Source: Poteriospumella lacustris (Eukaryota; Sar; Chrysophyceae; Chromulinales; Dinobryaceae). Taken from it: a stretch of 44,290 nucleotides of DNA. The translations under genes were made by a program, and so were the position numbers. Shown here piece by piece: positions 1 to 10,950 of the stretch; position 1 is the stretch's first letter; every line of letters begins with the position of its first letter. The stretch spans positions 1-44,290 of the forward strand of contig SMOI01000268.1 of assembly GCA_008000375.1 (NCBI GenBank). The letters run 5' to 3'. The notes under the pieces were generated by a model. The model was not told the origin of the DNA, ran no database searches, and was given only the letters and a program-made list of their open reading frames with translations.

Positions 1-228
1 GATGCCGTCGGAACAGCTGAGGGCGATGCGGTCGGCACCGCCGATGGTCTCACCGTCGGAGTGGCGGAGGGAGACGCTGATGGAGATGCCGTCGGGACAG
101 CTGAGGGCGATGCAGTCGGCACCGCCGATGGTCTCACCGTCGGAGTGGCGGTGGGAGACGCTGTGGGAATCGCCGTCGGCACCGCCGATGGTCTCATCGT
201 CGGAGTGGCGGTAGGAGACGCTGTCGGG
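1..228. repeat. 84-bp tandem repeat encoding a 28-residue PT/PS unit
   Basis: Positions 1-84 and 85-168 are near-identical 84-bp units. Positions 169-228 are a third copy lacking 24 bp. The array touches the window edge and probably continues to the left. On the minus strand it encodes P-T-A-S-P-T-A-T-P-T-V-R-P-S type repeats. Confidence 0.9.
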
Positions 229-2526
229 ACAACTGATGGAGCAAACGAGGGAGACGCAGTTGGCAGATACGTCGGAGCCACCGATGGTATCACCGTCGGC
301 AATCTGCTCGGTGAGACTGAAGGAGCTCTCGTGGGGATCACTGTGGGCACTGCGACCGCCGAAGATGACGAAGAGTCCGATCCACAAGGGTTGCAGCTGC
401 AGTAATACCAGTACCAGCCGAAATACCAAACATAGCAAACACACGTGTTGCTGTCTGTGGGAGCAACAGTGGGCAACGAAACTGCAGATGGAACGGCAGA
501 AGGGCTCCTCGTCGGAACAGCTGATGGACTTCTCGACGGCGACACAGATGGAGAAATCGTCGGAGCTACCGAAGGGCTAAGCGATGGTCTCACCGTCGGA
601 GTGGCGGTGGGAGTCGCTGTAGGAGTCGCTGTCAGTACCGCCGAAGGAGCAACAGTGGGAACCGCGGAAGGTCTTGCTGATGGAAAAGGGGTCGGAACAA
701 CTGACGGAGTTGCTGTTGGCCTGGTCGTTGGTGTTGCGGACGGAGAGAGAGTCGGAGTCCTAGTTGGCGATACCGTCGGCGTTACCGTTGGGATCATGGT
801 CGGCGAAGTCGTCGGAATCGCAGTCGGTGGGACAGTGGGCCGGGCTGATGGAGAGGTTGTTGGGCGAATGGTTGGAACTGCGGATGGCGACACTGTGGGT
901 GTCGCTGTTGGGTTCGCACTGGGAGATGCAGTGGGGACTCGACTAGGCGATTGTGATGGACTTCGTGTGGGCAATCTTGTGGGCGCGGCGGTTGGATCGC
1001 GGGTCGGATTCGCTGTCGGGCTCATTGTAGGTTCAAAGCTGATGAATGGAGAACGAGTAGGTACAGCAGTGGGACTTCTCGACGGGGCCGCGGTCGGAGA
1101 TCTCGTAGGAGCTACAGTCGGTCCTCTGTAGGGGGATGCAGAGGTTGGCCGACTTGAAATCGTCGGAGATACTGTTGGGCTTGCAGACAATGCAGGAATG
1201 TCCACCGTCATGGAACACAAACTGCACCTCTGGTTGTCACTCGAAATACAGCCAGTCTCAGGGGGGCTAATATAGACTGTATTCGGTGAAGTCAGTTTGT
1301 ATTGCCCATCGTGGACATAAATGCATAGTCTCAGGATACCCATACCAGGACGAATAACTCCTTGATACAGGATATCGCCATACATGGAAGTGGTGGTCTT
1401 GACACAGGGACTATTACAATCCGACACAGAGATGAAGGAAATGTACGATTGCGCACTTCGTGGGATCAAGTTTCGCACAGTCACGGCAACTGAACCATCA
1501 GCTGCAGGAGGACTGTAGTCGAAATTGCCCGGATTTTGAAAAGGCGCCAAGTCCACTGAACAAGACTGGCCTGCAGCATTTGAGCTTGGGCATGTAGATG
1601 GACCAGATGAAGTATAGGCGGTTGGCACTCTGGTGCTCACGCACGGAAAATAGTACCACCCATAATACCAATACGAACACATGCCCGTTGGCATGATGGT
1701 CGTCGTGGGAGCACGTGTTGGACTTCTTGACACTGAGGGTGAACAGTCGCCTCCGCTACCACCTGAGGAGGAGCTGTCACGCTGAGACGACGATGATGAC
1801 GAACCATGCGATCCGCCATTCGATCCACTGTGCGATCCACCATGCGATCCGCCATTCGATCCACCGTGCGATCCACCATTCGATCCACTACGCGATCCAC
1901 CATGCGACCCCCCGTTCGATCCTCCGCAGTTGTAGGTGTACCATCCATAATACCAGCAGGAGCACATTGACGTTGGTGAGGCTGTACGAGTGTACGTGGG
2001 CTTGCGTGTAGGAGCTCGAGAAGGTACAACAGTTGGTGTACGATACAATGAGCTGCTATCGCCTCCACCGCCGCCGCCACCACCACAAGAGTCACAGCTG
2101 CAATAATACGAATACCAACCATAATACCACATGTAACAAATACATGTGGATTCCGTGGTTTTCTCCTTTCCGTCCGCGGAGGCCGCAGCAACAGCTGCGG
2201 AGCCTGGGACGCTTTTCGGAAGACCGGAAAGAGGTTGGAATGGGAGCTTGAAACGTTCGTTACGAACGACGTTGCTGGGAAGGCCTTCGACATTCTCGTT
2301 CTCGAGAAGTGAGCGCTTCACAGCAGACAAACTTGGTGAAACGAACAACACGGAATCGCTGCTCTCGTGGTCGTGCTTGCCAGGCGATTCGGCTACAAGT
2401 AATAAACGAGTCAAAATTAGGTACAAAACTCACTAACCCCATGATCATAGATGAGATAAACTCACCGAGAATCGCAACAACGGCAACCAAAGACAACAAA
2501 AGTCTCAGCAAAAACGTGAGATTCAT
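1..2526 (-). CDS. Secreted Pro/Ser/Thr-rich repeat protein with four WYYGWY-Cys cassettes (3' end outside window)
   Basis: Exon 1 is 2466-2526, a 73-nt intron is 2393-2465 (GTGAGT...TTGTAG), and exon 2 runs from 2392 past position 1. I translated the spliced frame and found no stop, giving 817+ residues. Residues 1-21 are a signal peptide (MNLTFLLRLLLSLVAVVAIL). Residues 22-103 are a polar pro-region. Then follow cassette 1, a Gly/Ser stretch, cassette 2, a Gly-Ser-Asn/His repeat, cassette 3, a Cys-containing probably beta-rich domain (about 1140-1640), a PT/PS repeat stalk, cassette 4 and a further PT/PS stalk. Such stalks are usually O-glycosylated and extracellular (family knowledge), so a cell-surface or wall glycoprotein is my inference. 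I do not recognise the cassette. On the + strand the repeat also reads as an open Gly/Val-rich frame; the minus frame is preferred because it has signal peptide, intron and Cys cassettes. Confidence 0.85.
384..2144 (-). repeat. Four copies of a Cys-flanked W-Y-[YF]-G-W-Y peptide cassette
   Basis: Copies lie at 2085-2144 (20 residues), 1926-1964 (13), 1641-1679 (13) and 384-443 (20). All share C-x-[CY], then W-Y-[YF]-G-W-Y, one residue, an aromatic, and a closing Cys one residue later. The two long copies add a C-x-C-x-x-C style tail. The copies are dispersed between Gly/Ser and Pro/Thr linkers rather than in tandem. Confidence 0.9.
1805..1924. repeat. Ten-copy 12-bp tandem repeat (Gly-Ser-Asn/His-Gly)
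   Basis: The + strand unit resembles CATGCGATCCGC, repeated ten times with few changes. On the minus strand it encodes Gly-Gly-Ser-Asn and Gly-Gly-Ser-His units between cassettes 2 and 3 of the secreted protein, likely a flexible linker whose copy number may vary. Confidence 0.88.
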
Positions 2527-2766
2527 TTGCTAACTTTCTCCTCGCTTGGAGGAACTTATCAACAACAAAAAATAACTGAATAAAACACTTTTAACTTAAA
2601 ATTTTTATGGCAGGCTTCGTAGTTCAACTCAGGCCCAAGGCACATGCACCAAGACATTCGACAGAAGATCGCCAAGACAACAAACAAGCCCAACAAACTG
2701 ATCGCTTTCGCGCAACGGAAAAAACATCGCGACACATGCGACACCGACCGATTCTGGAAGAAAAGC

Positions 2767-2771
2767 AAAAA
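2767..2771 (-). terminator. RNA polymerase III T5 terminator of tRNA-Trp
   Basis: Four bases after the tRNA 3' end the minus strand has TTTTT, followed by another T-run at 2761-2764. This is the usual Pol III stop signal. Confidence 0.75.
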
Positions 2772-2775
2772 GAAG

Positions 2776-2848
2776 TGAGGAGTGAGAGACTCGAACTCCC
2801 AACCTTCGGGACTGGAATCCGACGCTCTACCAATTGAGCTAACCCCCC
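2776..2848 (-). tRNA. tRNA-Trp (CCA)
   Basis: The 73-nt sequence folds as a cloverleaf: the 7-bp acceptor GGGGGGT/ACTCCTC pairs throughout with two G-T pairs, D-arm GCTC/GAGC, T-arm GGGAG/CTCTC with loop TTCGAGT, and discriminator A73. Anticodon CCA is at 2813-2815 in loop TTCCAGT with U33 in place. The A-box TTAGCTCAATTGG and B-box GAGTTCGAGTC are present and there is no intron. Position 31-39 is an A-C mismatch at the top of the anticodon stem. Confidence 0.92.
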
Positions 2849-2998
2849 GACCACACGTTTCTCTACGACATTAAGTATAAAAACGCTGTTAAAGAGTACA
2901 ATGCCCAAGATCGTGTAGAAAAAACTTCACACGAAATTTTTATCGAACTCTAACAACTTGTAAAATTTCGAGTTATTATTAGACACTTTTGTTCACAA

Positions 2999-4492
2999 CT
3001 AAGTACTCCCAGAAACTGTAACGGAAGTTCCAGTTGATGATGGTTTCCATGAAAACAATTCTATATGCCCCGGAGCTCTTAGTTCATCGTCACTATCGTC
3101 CAAGCCATACTCTCGGCCCTCAACATCTTCAGTGCTGACTTGAAGATAAGGATTGTCCACCGCAGGTTGGAATTGGTACCCAGTGACGACGAAGAAAATG
3201 AGTGTCGCAGTTTCAGTTGCCACTGGTCCCAACCACAACAAATAGAATGGAATGGTTGCTGCTAGTAAGTAGACAGCGATCCGCGTGAAGTAAATGTAAA
3301 CAATCACCATAACATAAAAGCGACGGAAAATTTGCAGCTTGAGAAGATTATGTTGTGCTTTTCCGTCCACCTCAGACGCTTGCCTGTACCAAAAATCGAT
3401 TAAATCAGAAACTCGCCAGCGACACGATTCTACTTACTTGAGATGTCGAATGGACCACACGATCGGCAATAGAATGGCAAGGCAACACAAAATATCCACC
3501 AAGTGCAAAATATCCTTCCATGTTAACCAACCTTGAGAACCAGGTGCAGTTTCTTCGATTATCACCATGGCTATGTTGTCAAGAACTTGGAGGACAAGGA
3601 CGACAAAGATAATGCGTTTTTCATTGTCATTCAAGAAGTTCTTCATCAGAGAGTAGCCAGATCCAATCAGTAAAATGACTGTGAACAACATGATTCCCTT
3701 CACACTGGCGAAAAAATAGTAAACTAAGCTCCACGTCTCGCTAACTCCAAACATGGCGATGTAATGATAGCGAATACTCTCGAATAACAATGAAAGGACT
3801 TTGAAAGCCAACAAAAACGCCATCATGTAGTGAATGCGGTGGACCGTTCCATGTTGTGATGGATCTCTCCGAAGAACCCAAACCCATGCGCCAAATGCCA
3901 CCAAGTGAAGAACAAAAAACACCAAATAGACTGTTGGTAGAGGAGCGTCTCCGGCGGAAAGAAAATTAGGTCCAGGGTTAATGAATGACGCCTCAAGTTT
4001 GAATGATACTGTATGTGCACCTGATGGGACGCAGCGACTGAAAATGAGGCTGTAAAGCCCAACTTCGTCCACAGTGATAGAATGCTCCAAGGCGGAATGT
4101 TTCCAATTTTCAGAATTGGATAGATCCAACAAGATATCTCTATCCGTTTTCTTGTCAAAGATACACTGGTTCCTTTCAATAATCGTTTCAAGATCTTGCT
4201 GGGCTTCGCTCTCGCTCTCAGAATGCCGCATAATAAAGCCCATTCGCATCGATGTCTTATCCTCAGTCCCATTGAGCAAACCCCGGTTAGGTACTTCAGC
4301 TCCACTGCGGGATTTTCGCAAATCATGAACATTGAAATCCGTCACATCAATTTTGATTGTTCCACCGGAAATAAAGCCAAACGTTTCAATTTTAAAAACG
4401 TTTCTGTCATCATTTCGAATTGCAAGGTGATGAACTAGGGAAGATGCCACGAACAAATGGGCCAGCAACAGTATTCCACCGAAGAAATGCAT
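2999..4492 (-). CDS. GPR107/GPR108-like GOST seven-transmembrane protein
   Basis: Exon 1 is 3438-4492 and exon 2 is 2999-3383, with a 54-nt intron at 3384-3437 (GTAAGT...TACAG); the product is 479 residues. Signal peptide at 1-19, a luminal domain to about 190, then seven hydrophobic segments. After splicing the text reads VWSIRHLKQASEVDGKAQ across the junction, followed by FYVMVIVYIYFTR and the TM7 motif ETATLIFFVVTGYQF with DNPYLQ in the tail. These match the GPR107/108 branch of the Lung_7-TM_R/GOST family closely. Family members act in Golgi/endosomal trafficking; which cargo is used here cannot be read. The TTG two codons upstream is not taken as start because an ATG begins the signal peptide. 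Confidence 0.93.
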
Positions 4493-5247
4493 TCTCAAAA
4501 TATTTCACTTGTTAGCCAGAAGAACGAAAGTTCCAAGTTCTCTCAAATGAATAATCGAAATGGTTCTCAATCCTGGTGTTCGATATGAATATGTCCGCCT
4601 ACAGATTTAACCACTAATGAAAAGACCAATGAAGTCAATCACCTCCAACGACCAAACCAGCCGCACCGCCATGGGCCGAAATCTGAAACGATCGTCAACG
4701 TTTCAGCAGTCACTTAATAAACTCTGCAGAAATGCTTAAATTTGTGTTGTATTGTAAATTGTAAATTGTCTCATTGCCTCTTCGACAGACAAAGCACATT
4801 TCGATGAAGTTCCATTCAACAAAGAGTGTGCCAACAGTACATCAACTGTGCCTGTCATCGCGTGTATGGCAGTTTGTGACCGACGCACGACGCTGCGTCG
4901 CAGTGTCGCAGTGTGCCACTTAGGACTTCGACCAGCTGTTGTCTGTTGGGACTTGCGTGAACGAATCTTCCCGCGAATTCTTTGTGCAGTACCGCTGTGC
5001 CCAAACATACGCGACTTTGCTTGACGCATTCGGATCATAGAAGCATTGAGGTATTCGGACTTTGTTCAGCTGTGTGAGCAGTTATTCGGCAACCCCTCCG
5101 AAACAAATTGACAATTTACCGCTATTTGTCGGAGGTGATTTTTTCTGTCGTTGATTTTGTCTTGGCATACGTTCAGTACCGTCCAAATTTATTGTATCGC
5201 AAAGTTCTAGCTTTCAAATACCAATTACCTCCTCAATTATCAAGCAA
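4493..5247. promoter_or_regulatory. Divergent intergenic/promoter region between GOST and RRM genes
   Basis: This 755-bp stretch separates two divergent start codons. It holds a short direct repeat of TGTAAAT units near 4748-4767 and, near 4878-4900, an inverted repeat CGACGCA-(6)-TGCGTCG followed by a doubled CGCAGTGT. No protein-coding or RNA gene is supported. Transcription starts cannot be placed from sequence alone. Confidence 0.5.
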
Positions 5248-7481
5248 ATGTGGAGTCAAAATAGTAATGGCCAAAATTTTGATGGCATGGCCAATTCCAC
5301 TTCTCACAACTGGTCATTTGGTCGATCACACCACAACAGCAACAACAACAACAATATGTACGATGGATTAGCTGCTGAGCTTCAAGGAAGTGATGCTTTC
5401 CGCACGCTTTTTCTTGGCGACTTGTCTTATTTTTGCACGGAAGAAGACCTTTGCGCTATTTTTGCCCCATTTGGTAGCATCAGCACAGTACGAGTCCGGC
5501 GAGGAGTGACAGGAGAGTCCCTGATGCATGGTTTCATTGCTCTTGATTCTCATGAAGCTGCGAAACAAGCTATTGCGGAATTGGATGGCAAGATTTTCAT
5601 GGGGAGAAGTATGAGGTGAGAACACAAAAACGTAAATTCTTGTTGCGCAATGTCACACTAACCCTGGGGCTGTCGACACCATGACAGGGTTCAACTAAGC
5701 TCTGAGGGCCCACGTCCCTCTGCACCGAAAGAAGGTCTTGTGCAAATTCATGTCAGCTTTATTTCGAAACAGGTATAATGGATTGGTGCGATGACTGGTG
5801 GTTGAGATCGTGTTTCTAACGTTCGTGTGTTTACAGCTAAATTTTCTCGTCACTGAAGTCATCTTGCGCGATATCTTTTCTCCCTTTGGACGCATCGCTG
5901 ATGTGGCCGTTCGGCGACATACAATTGTCCAGGTATGTTCGTCCTTCTGGTGCTTCGTATGCTCATCTCGCGTTCAATTGTTTGACAACTGTTTGCTTTC
6001 TCTTTCTCGCGAAGAAACAAAATCGCCAAAGCGGTTACGGATTCGTTTATTTCGTGGATATCGATGCGGCATGCACAGCAATGGCACAGCTTAAGCAGAA
6101 CACAGTTCGTGAAATTACGTTTGACTGCAGCATAAGTCACAAGTCGGAACACTACGGTAAACCGAATACTCCGAAGAGTTCTGATGGGCAGCAACCGTTG
6201 TTCCCTTCAGGTTCTCCCGTCGGTTCCCATGGCCATCGCGGAGTTGCTGGACAATCGTTTAATCAGCTGTTAATGCACGGAGCAAATGGCCATTCCTCGT
6301 CTTTCACTGCGTCGAACGGGTCGGGTGCCAAAATTGACGGCGCTTCTCAGGTTCCGTCGCTGTACATTCCGCGCTCCTCGTCGTTTACCCAAGGACATCA
6401 GCAACCTTCGCCTTCTTATGCCTGGAACCAGCAGTTTGAAGGTGGTTCAGCGAGTAGTACACCTCGCACCCAGCCTCCATTGTCGAGTCGCGAAAGTCGC
6501 GTTGGAAGTGGGAGTGGTGACATGAGTCGTGATTTTTCGTACGCGTCACTGCAAAGCTTTCAGTCGGACTCTGCCAATCTGGAAAGCTCCAAGATATTGA
6601 ATGCGCCCTGGTCTATCAATGGTGGTCAATCTACTCAAGGTATTTCCACCAACAGTACCGGAGCCACTTCGACTTTTTCCAAGTCGCGGCTGACTGCAAG
6701 TGCTCCTGAATTCATTCCATCATCGACATCGGCATCGACATCGGCATCGACATCGACATCGTTTGGCCGCGTCGGAACCTTTTCCGCAGACCACGTGGAA
6801 TCGCAAGTAAGTCCGAAAGCGACCGCGAAGTTTTCGTTGTCCAGTACCTCTCCTCCGCCTCCACCCCCGCCATATTTGCTACGCGGAAATTCTGACATGC
6901 TCAGCGGCACTTCGATGCCGAATGCGTCCAACTCCGGAGTGACTTCCGGTCCTGGAGGTGCTTTTCCTTCATCTCTGTCGTCCAGTTATACTTCGCAGGG
7001 TACCATCTCGTTGCCCAGCGCCCTGGCGTCCATGGGCTTGGAAGGGGGAAATCGATCTCGTCACGGCAGTAACCACAGCGGGTACAATCTCTTCGACAAC
7101 AGTTCTGTCACAACGACCAGCGAACTATCGCCTTTGTCGGCGCATCGCTCGTTGAGCGGTGGAAGTGCATCCGCTCTGTTTACCTCTTCGAATGCGATGT
7201 TTATGTCTCCTTCAGCGGACGCGGTCGCTTTGTCCAGCATCAGCAGCTTGATGGGCGGCTTGCCGGAACCTTCCACGGGATCGTTTCCGATGTCGTCTTC
7301 GGCTGTTGACGATTCCTTCGCTTTCGGAATGATGTCCATGGACTCGCCAGACTTTGGTAGTGGCAATGGCAACAATCGTTCGCTTCCCACTTTCAAACAG
7401 CTGGGTTTGGGCAGCAGCTTAGGGGAAAGCGGTGAGTTGTTTCTGGGCAGCCAGGAAAAATCCAGCAAACTGACGTTTTGA
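5248..7481 (+). CDS. Two-RRM RNA-binding protein with long Ser-rich tail
   Basis: Exons 5248-5615, 5688-5772, 5837-5932 and 6015-7481 (introns of 72, 64 and 82 nt, all GT...AG with phases that join) give 671 residues. RRM1 lies at about 50-130: RNP2-like TLFLGDL and RNP1-like MHGFIAL. RRM2 lies at about 137-230: RNP2-like VQIHVSF, DIFSPFGRIADVAVRR, and RNP1-like GYGFVYF after intron 3. The remaining 440 residues are Ser/Thr/Gly/Pro-rich low complexity, with a (TCG/ACA)-coded Ser-Thr-Ala run near 6720-6760 and a polyproline run near 6855. The layout resembles TIA1/Nam8-type or cytoplasmic mRNA regulators with disordered tails, but the exact family is not recognised. A 4-kb gene-free tract follows the stop codon. 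Confidence 0.9.
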
Positions 7482-7844
7482 GCGGATGTCCCTTCGCAGT
7501 CGATTCTCTCTTTTGTTTCCGCCCCATTCTACACCCCCCCCCACCATCATTTTGCTTTTTTATTTTGTTTTGTCGTGTGCATTTCCGTTCCCGTTGCTGC
7601 AATCGCACACCCAATCCGTGGTTGACGATGGGGCGGTGTCGTCTTTTTCTCTCCGAACGTGAAAACCTCGATACGTGTTCTCATCGTCGACCCCGCGACT
7701 GCTTGACCGCACCTCTACAATACATATCCGACGACGCTGATTCGGAAACAAGAACCCCCCCTCAAAAAATACCAGAAAAAAGTCGATAACATTCACCGAA
7801 GAAAGAAAAGAAAATTCTCCGAACCCCGATGCCCGCACCTCGCG

Positions 7845-7920
7845 GAAACCCGGAAAAAATGAAAAAAGAAAAAAAGAAAAAAAGAAAAAGAAACGGAAAA
7901 CCGAAGAAAAAAAGACCCAA
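7845..7920 (+). repeat. Polypurine tract (GAAAAAA)n, mirror-repeat-like
   Basis: Almost uninterrupted A/G on the + strand with repeated GAAAAAA blocks. A T-rich stretch at 8018-8040 could pair with it in RNA. Polypurine mirror repeats can form triplex DNA; that is inference. Confidence 0.7.
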
Positions 7921-8671
7921 TGGGAAAAGCGACATCGTAGCTCGTTTCCATTGCTTCCTTCATCACCATCATCAATCATCAATCAATCAATCATATCATT
8001 AAATGACGTACTTTATTGTGTCTTTTTTTTCTTTTCCTTTGCTGTCGCCGTCAGCATGACACTGCTGCCGAAGCCTCAACAGCTGATTATTTCACACGGA
8101 AAGTCCACGTCTCTCCGAAGACAAAAGAAAGAAAACAACGAGAAAGAAACGATCAAACGTGCTATACTGCGAAAACAGAAGAATAAAAGAAAGAAAACAA
8201 AAAAAAAGAAAACAAAAAACATTCAAGCCCACGACTGAGCCGAAGAAACAACACAACACCTCAAGGACACCGCACCAACGCTACACATTCTCTTCCAATT
8301 ATTGCGACACCTCCATCGACACGACACAGACGCTGCGGACACAATTCCCTGTGTCGTTTTTGTTTTTCGATTATGCTTTGCTGTGTGTTGTGTGTGTGTT
8401 TGCATGTGTTGCTTTGCTCTTGGCTGGGCTAGGCCTGCCGGCGCCTTTCGTTCTGTTTTGCCTGTTTGCGTTACGTTGCTTCGCTGTGTTGCTGTGTTGT
8501 GTCGTGGTGCTGGTTGATTTGGGTTGGGAGAGCCTGTGCGGCCGGGTCCGTCGTCCGCTTCGTTGTCGCTTTCGTTTCTGTGGAGGAAACCGTCAATGGA
8601 AAAGTCACGAGACGACCACGGGTACCGCCGGCAGACGCCTCCTCTCACCATCTCACCGCTCTCGCTCACGT

Positions 8672-8708
8672 GAGACACACACAGGCACACACACAGGCAC
8701 ACACACCC
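8672..8708 (+). repeat. CA-rich 12-bp repeat (ACACACACAGGC)
   Basis: Two full copies and a partial third copy of ACACACACAGGC inside the gene-free interval. Confidence 0.8.
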
Positions 8709-9371
8709 ATTGGAGTACAAAAAATCACTTGACCCGCCGTTTGTTCCTCGCCTCTCTCGCACACATCATTTTCGCTTTGTTTGAGTCACCATCGCTGCGG
8801 TTGTTTCTTTTGTTTCGTGAAACATTCAGTCGGTTGTTAGTTTTTGGTTTGGTGTGGTGCACCTGTCGCTGCCGCTGCGCTGTCGCTGTTCCGATATTCG
8901 TGGCACCCCTCTGTGCGTGTATTGTGTGCTATTGATCAGTGTAGTTCTCTTGAGCGTGAGTCCTGCCGGTCTGCTGGTGCCCGCTGTCGCAATTTTGGTT
9001 TGGTTTTCCTTCGCACTCAGCTTCAATCAACGAATTAATTTCTTTTGGCCATTGGTCGCGCATGGTGGCATGTCTACGCGAGAGGTGGTGCTCTCGCGGC
9101 GCTCTCGATGCAGCAGCACGTGTGTCTTTCCCATCGAGAGCACCGACGTGTGCCCATTTCATTTTATCCATCCGCGGACATGGAAATAGCCTGTTCCGGG
9201 ATGTCTCTCCGCGCCCGCAACGCCGTGTTTTTCTTCGTCTTCGTTGTGTGTTACAAGCACCCTCTTCGATCATTTCCTGTCGTCTCATCTGCCGCTGCTT
9301 TTGCTTTTGCGTATCCACCCATCCACCCCCCTCCTCGATAATACTGGCGCTATCTCCGCATTTCCCACCCG

Positions 9372-9424
9372 TAGCTCTCTCTGTCTCCCTCTCCCTCTCT
9401 CTCTCCACTCTCCCTCTCTCGCTG
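9372..9424 (+). repeat. CT-rich microsatellite
   Basis: Imperfect (CT)n/(CCCTCT)n run on the + strand, followed at 9437-9446 by a run of ten C. Confidence 0.75.
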
Positions 9425-10106
9425 TTCTACCACGAACCCCCCCCCCTCCCGTCGGACGCTCCCTTCCCGTTGTTGCGGTTATTCCTCATCTTTGTCCTGC
9501 CCCCCTCACCCCCTTGCGTTGATCTGCCATTGACCTCCCCCCCTCGCTCTCCTTTCGTTTGCTGTTTCATTTTGTTGTTGTTTTGGTTGCTTTTTTTGTT
9601 GATTATTTCTGCACTGCACGCTGCGCGCGAAGACGGGGCCCGATTCCGTCGGTTCGCTGGCTGGTGTTCGCGTGTGCATTCCTCGCCGTGAAGCGTGCAG
9701 GCAGCAGGCACTCGTCTGCACTGTTTGCACCGCGCACCGCGCACCACGCTGCAGACGCGCTGTTCCCCGAACCCCCCCCCCCGCCGCGATCCCCCTTCGC
9801 TCTCACCCTCGTTCATCTCTTTTCTCCCGCCGCATCTGCGCTGTTACTTTCATCGCATCGTCGTTCAACACCGGACGAATGACGTCAGTTTTGCTTGCCG
9901 TTGCTTTGTGCTGTAGCCGCGCGCCCTTCTCTTTCCCCCCTCTCCGTGCTAAAAGAAAACTCTCATCGCCTCCATTAATTATTGCGTAGAAAACGTTTGG
10001 GTGTTGTTTGTTCTGTCGCCTCTTTGCTGTCGCTTCGCCAGTCGTTCGTGCACGACCGGGCTACGTTGGATGACACTCCACTGCATCTCTTCGGGTGGGA
10101 TGGGGA

Positions 10107-10130
10107 CCCCCCCCACACACACACACACAC
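10107..10130 (+). repeat. C8 tract plus (AC)8 microsatellite
   Basis: Eight C residues at 10107-10114 followed directly by eight AC dinucleotides. Other C-runs in this interval are at 7534-7542, 9437-9446, 9772-9782 and 10952-10961. Confidence 0.85.
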
Positions 10131-10490
10131 GCACCTCGCGCTCCACTCCTGACCCCCTTCGAGTCGTCGAATCGGCGCTGCTGTTCCCGTTCGTTTGCCG
10201 CTGCGGATTCCTCTTGTGTGTGTGGGGGGTGGGGCGTAACGGCGTTGGTGTTTCGTTTTGGTTTTGATTCTTCTCTTGCATTGAACCGTGAACCGGTAGT
10301 ATACTCTGTAGGTGATGCAGACGCAGCTTCATCGATGACCCTGCCATTGGTGAGCTCTTTGCCTCGCTTCGCATCGCCTCGACTGGTCGATGTGGTCGCC
10401 CGTGTCACAGTAGAACGGGAGGCCTTATCGACCCACCGTCAGCCCCAGCGCTGGAGGTTGGAGGTAGGCGACGACATACAGCGATGGCGG

Positions 10491-10530
10491 TGCTGTGCTT
10501 TGCTGTGCTCTGCTGTGCTCTACTGTGTTT
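10491..10530 (+). repeat. Decamer tandem repeat (TGCTGTGCTC)x4
   Basis: Four adjacent 10-bp units: TGCTGTGCTT, TGCTGTGCTC twice, and TACTGTGTTT. Confidence 0.85.
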
Positions 10531-10900
10531 TGTGCGTGTTTCTGCTTGGCGCTCGTGTGATTCGTACGCAGCAGTTTCTTCAGTTTTCGCTTGCCCATCT
10601 CCCACCCCACGACGCATCTGCTCTCTTTGACTCACCCATCATTCTCCGTGTTCCATTCTGCGTGGCGCATCTGTTTTTCTTTTTTTAGTTCCACTCGATG
10701 GGGCGGCCGTGTCATCGATCGGTGCGCTGGACATGCTGCTGCTGCGTTGGCGGCGTTTCGCTGCGGTCTGATTGTGGGTGCACGTGGTCGCTTCTCCCTT
10801 CGTTTGTTGTTGCTATTGCTTACGTTGCGCATCATTCATGCCCTCCCGTCACTCCTCTCATCGTCTATTCGTCGTTGCCTTCTGCATACGGCGTGCCACG

Positions 10901-10950
10901 GCCTTTTTCTGCAGTTTTCTGCCATTTTCTGCGGTTTTCTGTCACTTTCT
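10901..10950 (+). repeat. Decamer tandem repeat (GCNNTTTTCT)x5
   Basis: Five adjacent 10-bp units with consensus GCNNTTTTCT, ending in a C10 run at 10952-10961. Confidence 0.85.

Noticed and set aside
61-1131. + strand Gly/Val/Asp-rich repeat frame
   Set aside because: It is the reverse reading of the PT/PS repeat. The minus frame has signal peptide, intron and Cys cassettes; the + frame is broken between 405 and 445.
2380-2526. Oomycete RxLR-type effector motif after the signal peptide (RSLL at residues 47-50)
   Set aside because: The fourth residue is Leu rather than Arg and no acidic EER block follows. Long PT stalks and Cys cassettes are not effector-like.
4736-5038. Antisense 100-codon frame upstream of the RRM gene
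   Set aside because: Arg/Ser/Thr-rich, no domain, lies within the divergent promoter and overlaps the inverted repeat that would explain its composition.
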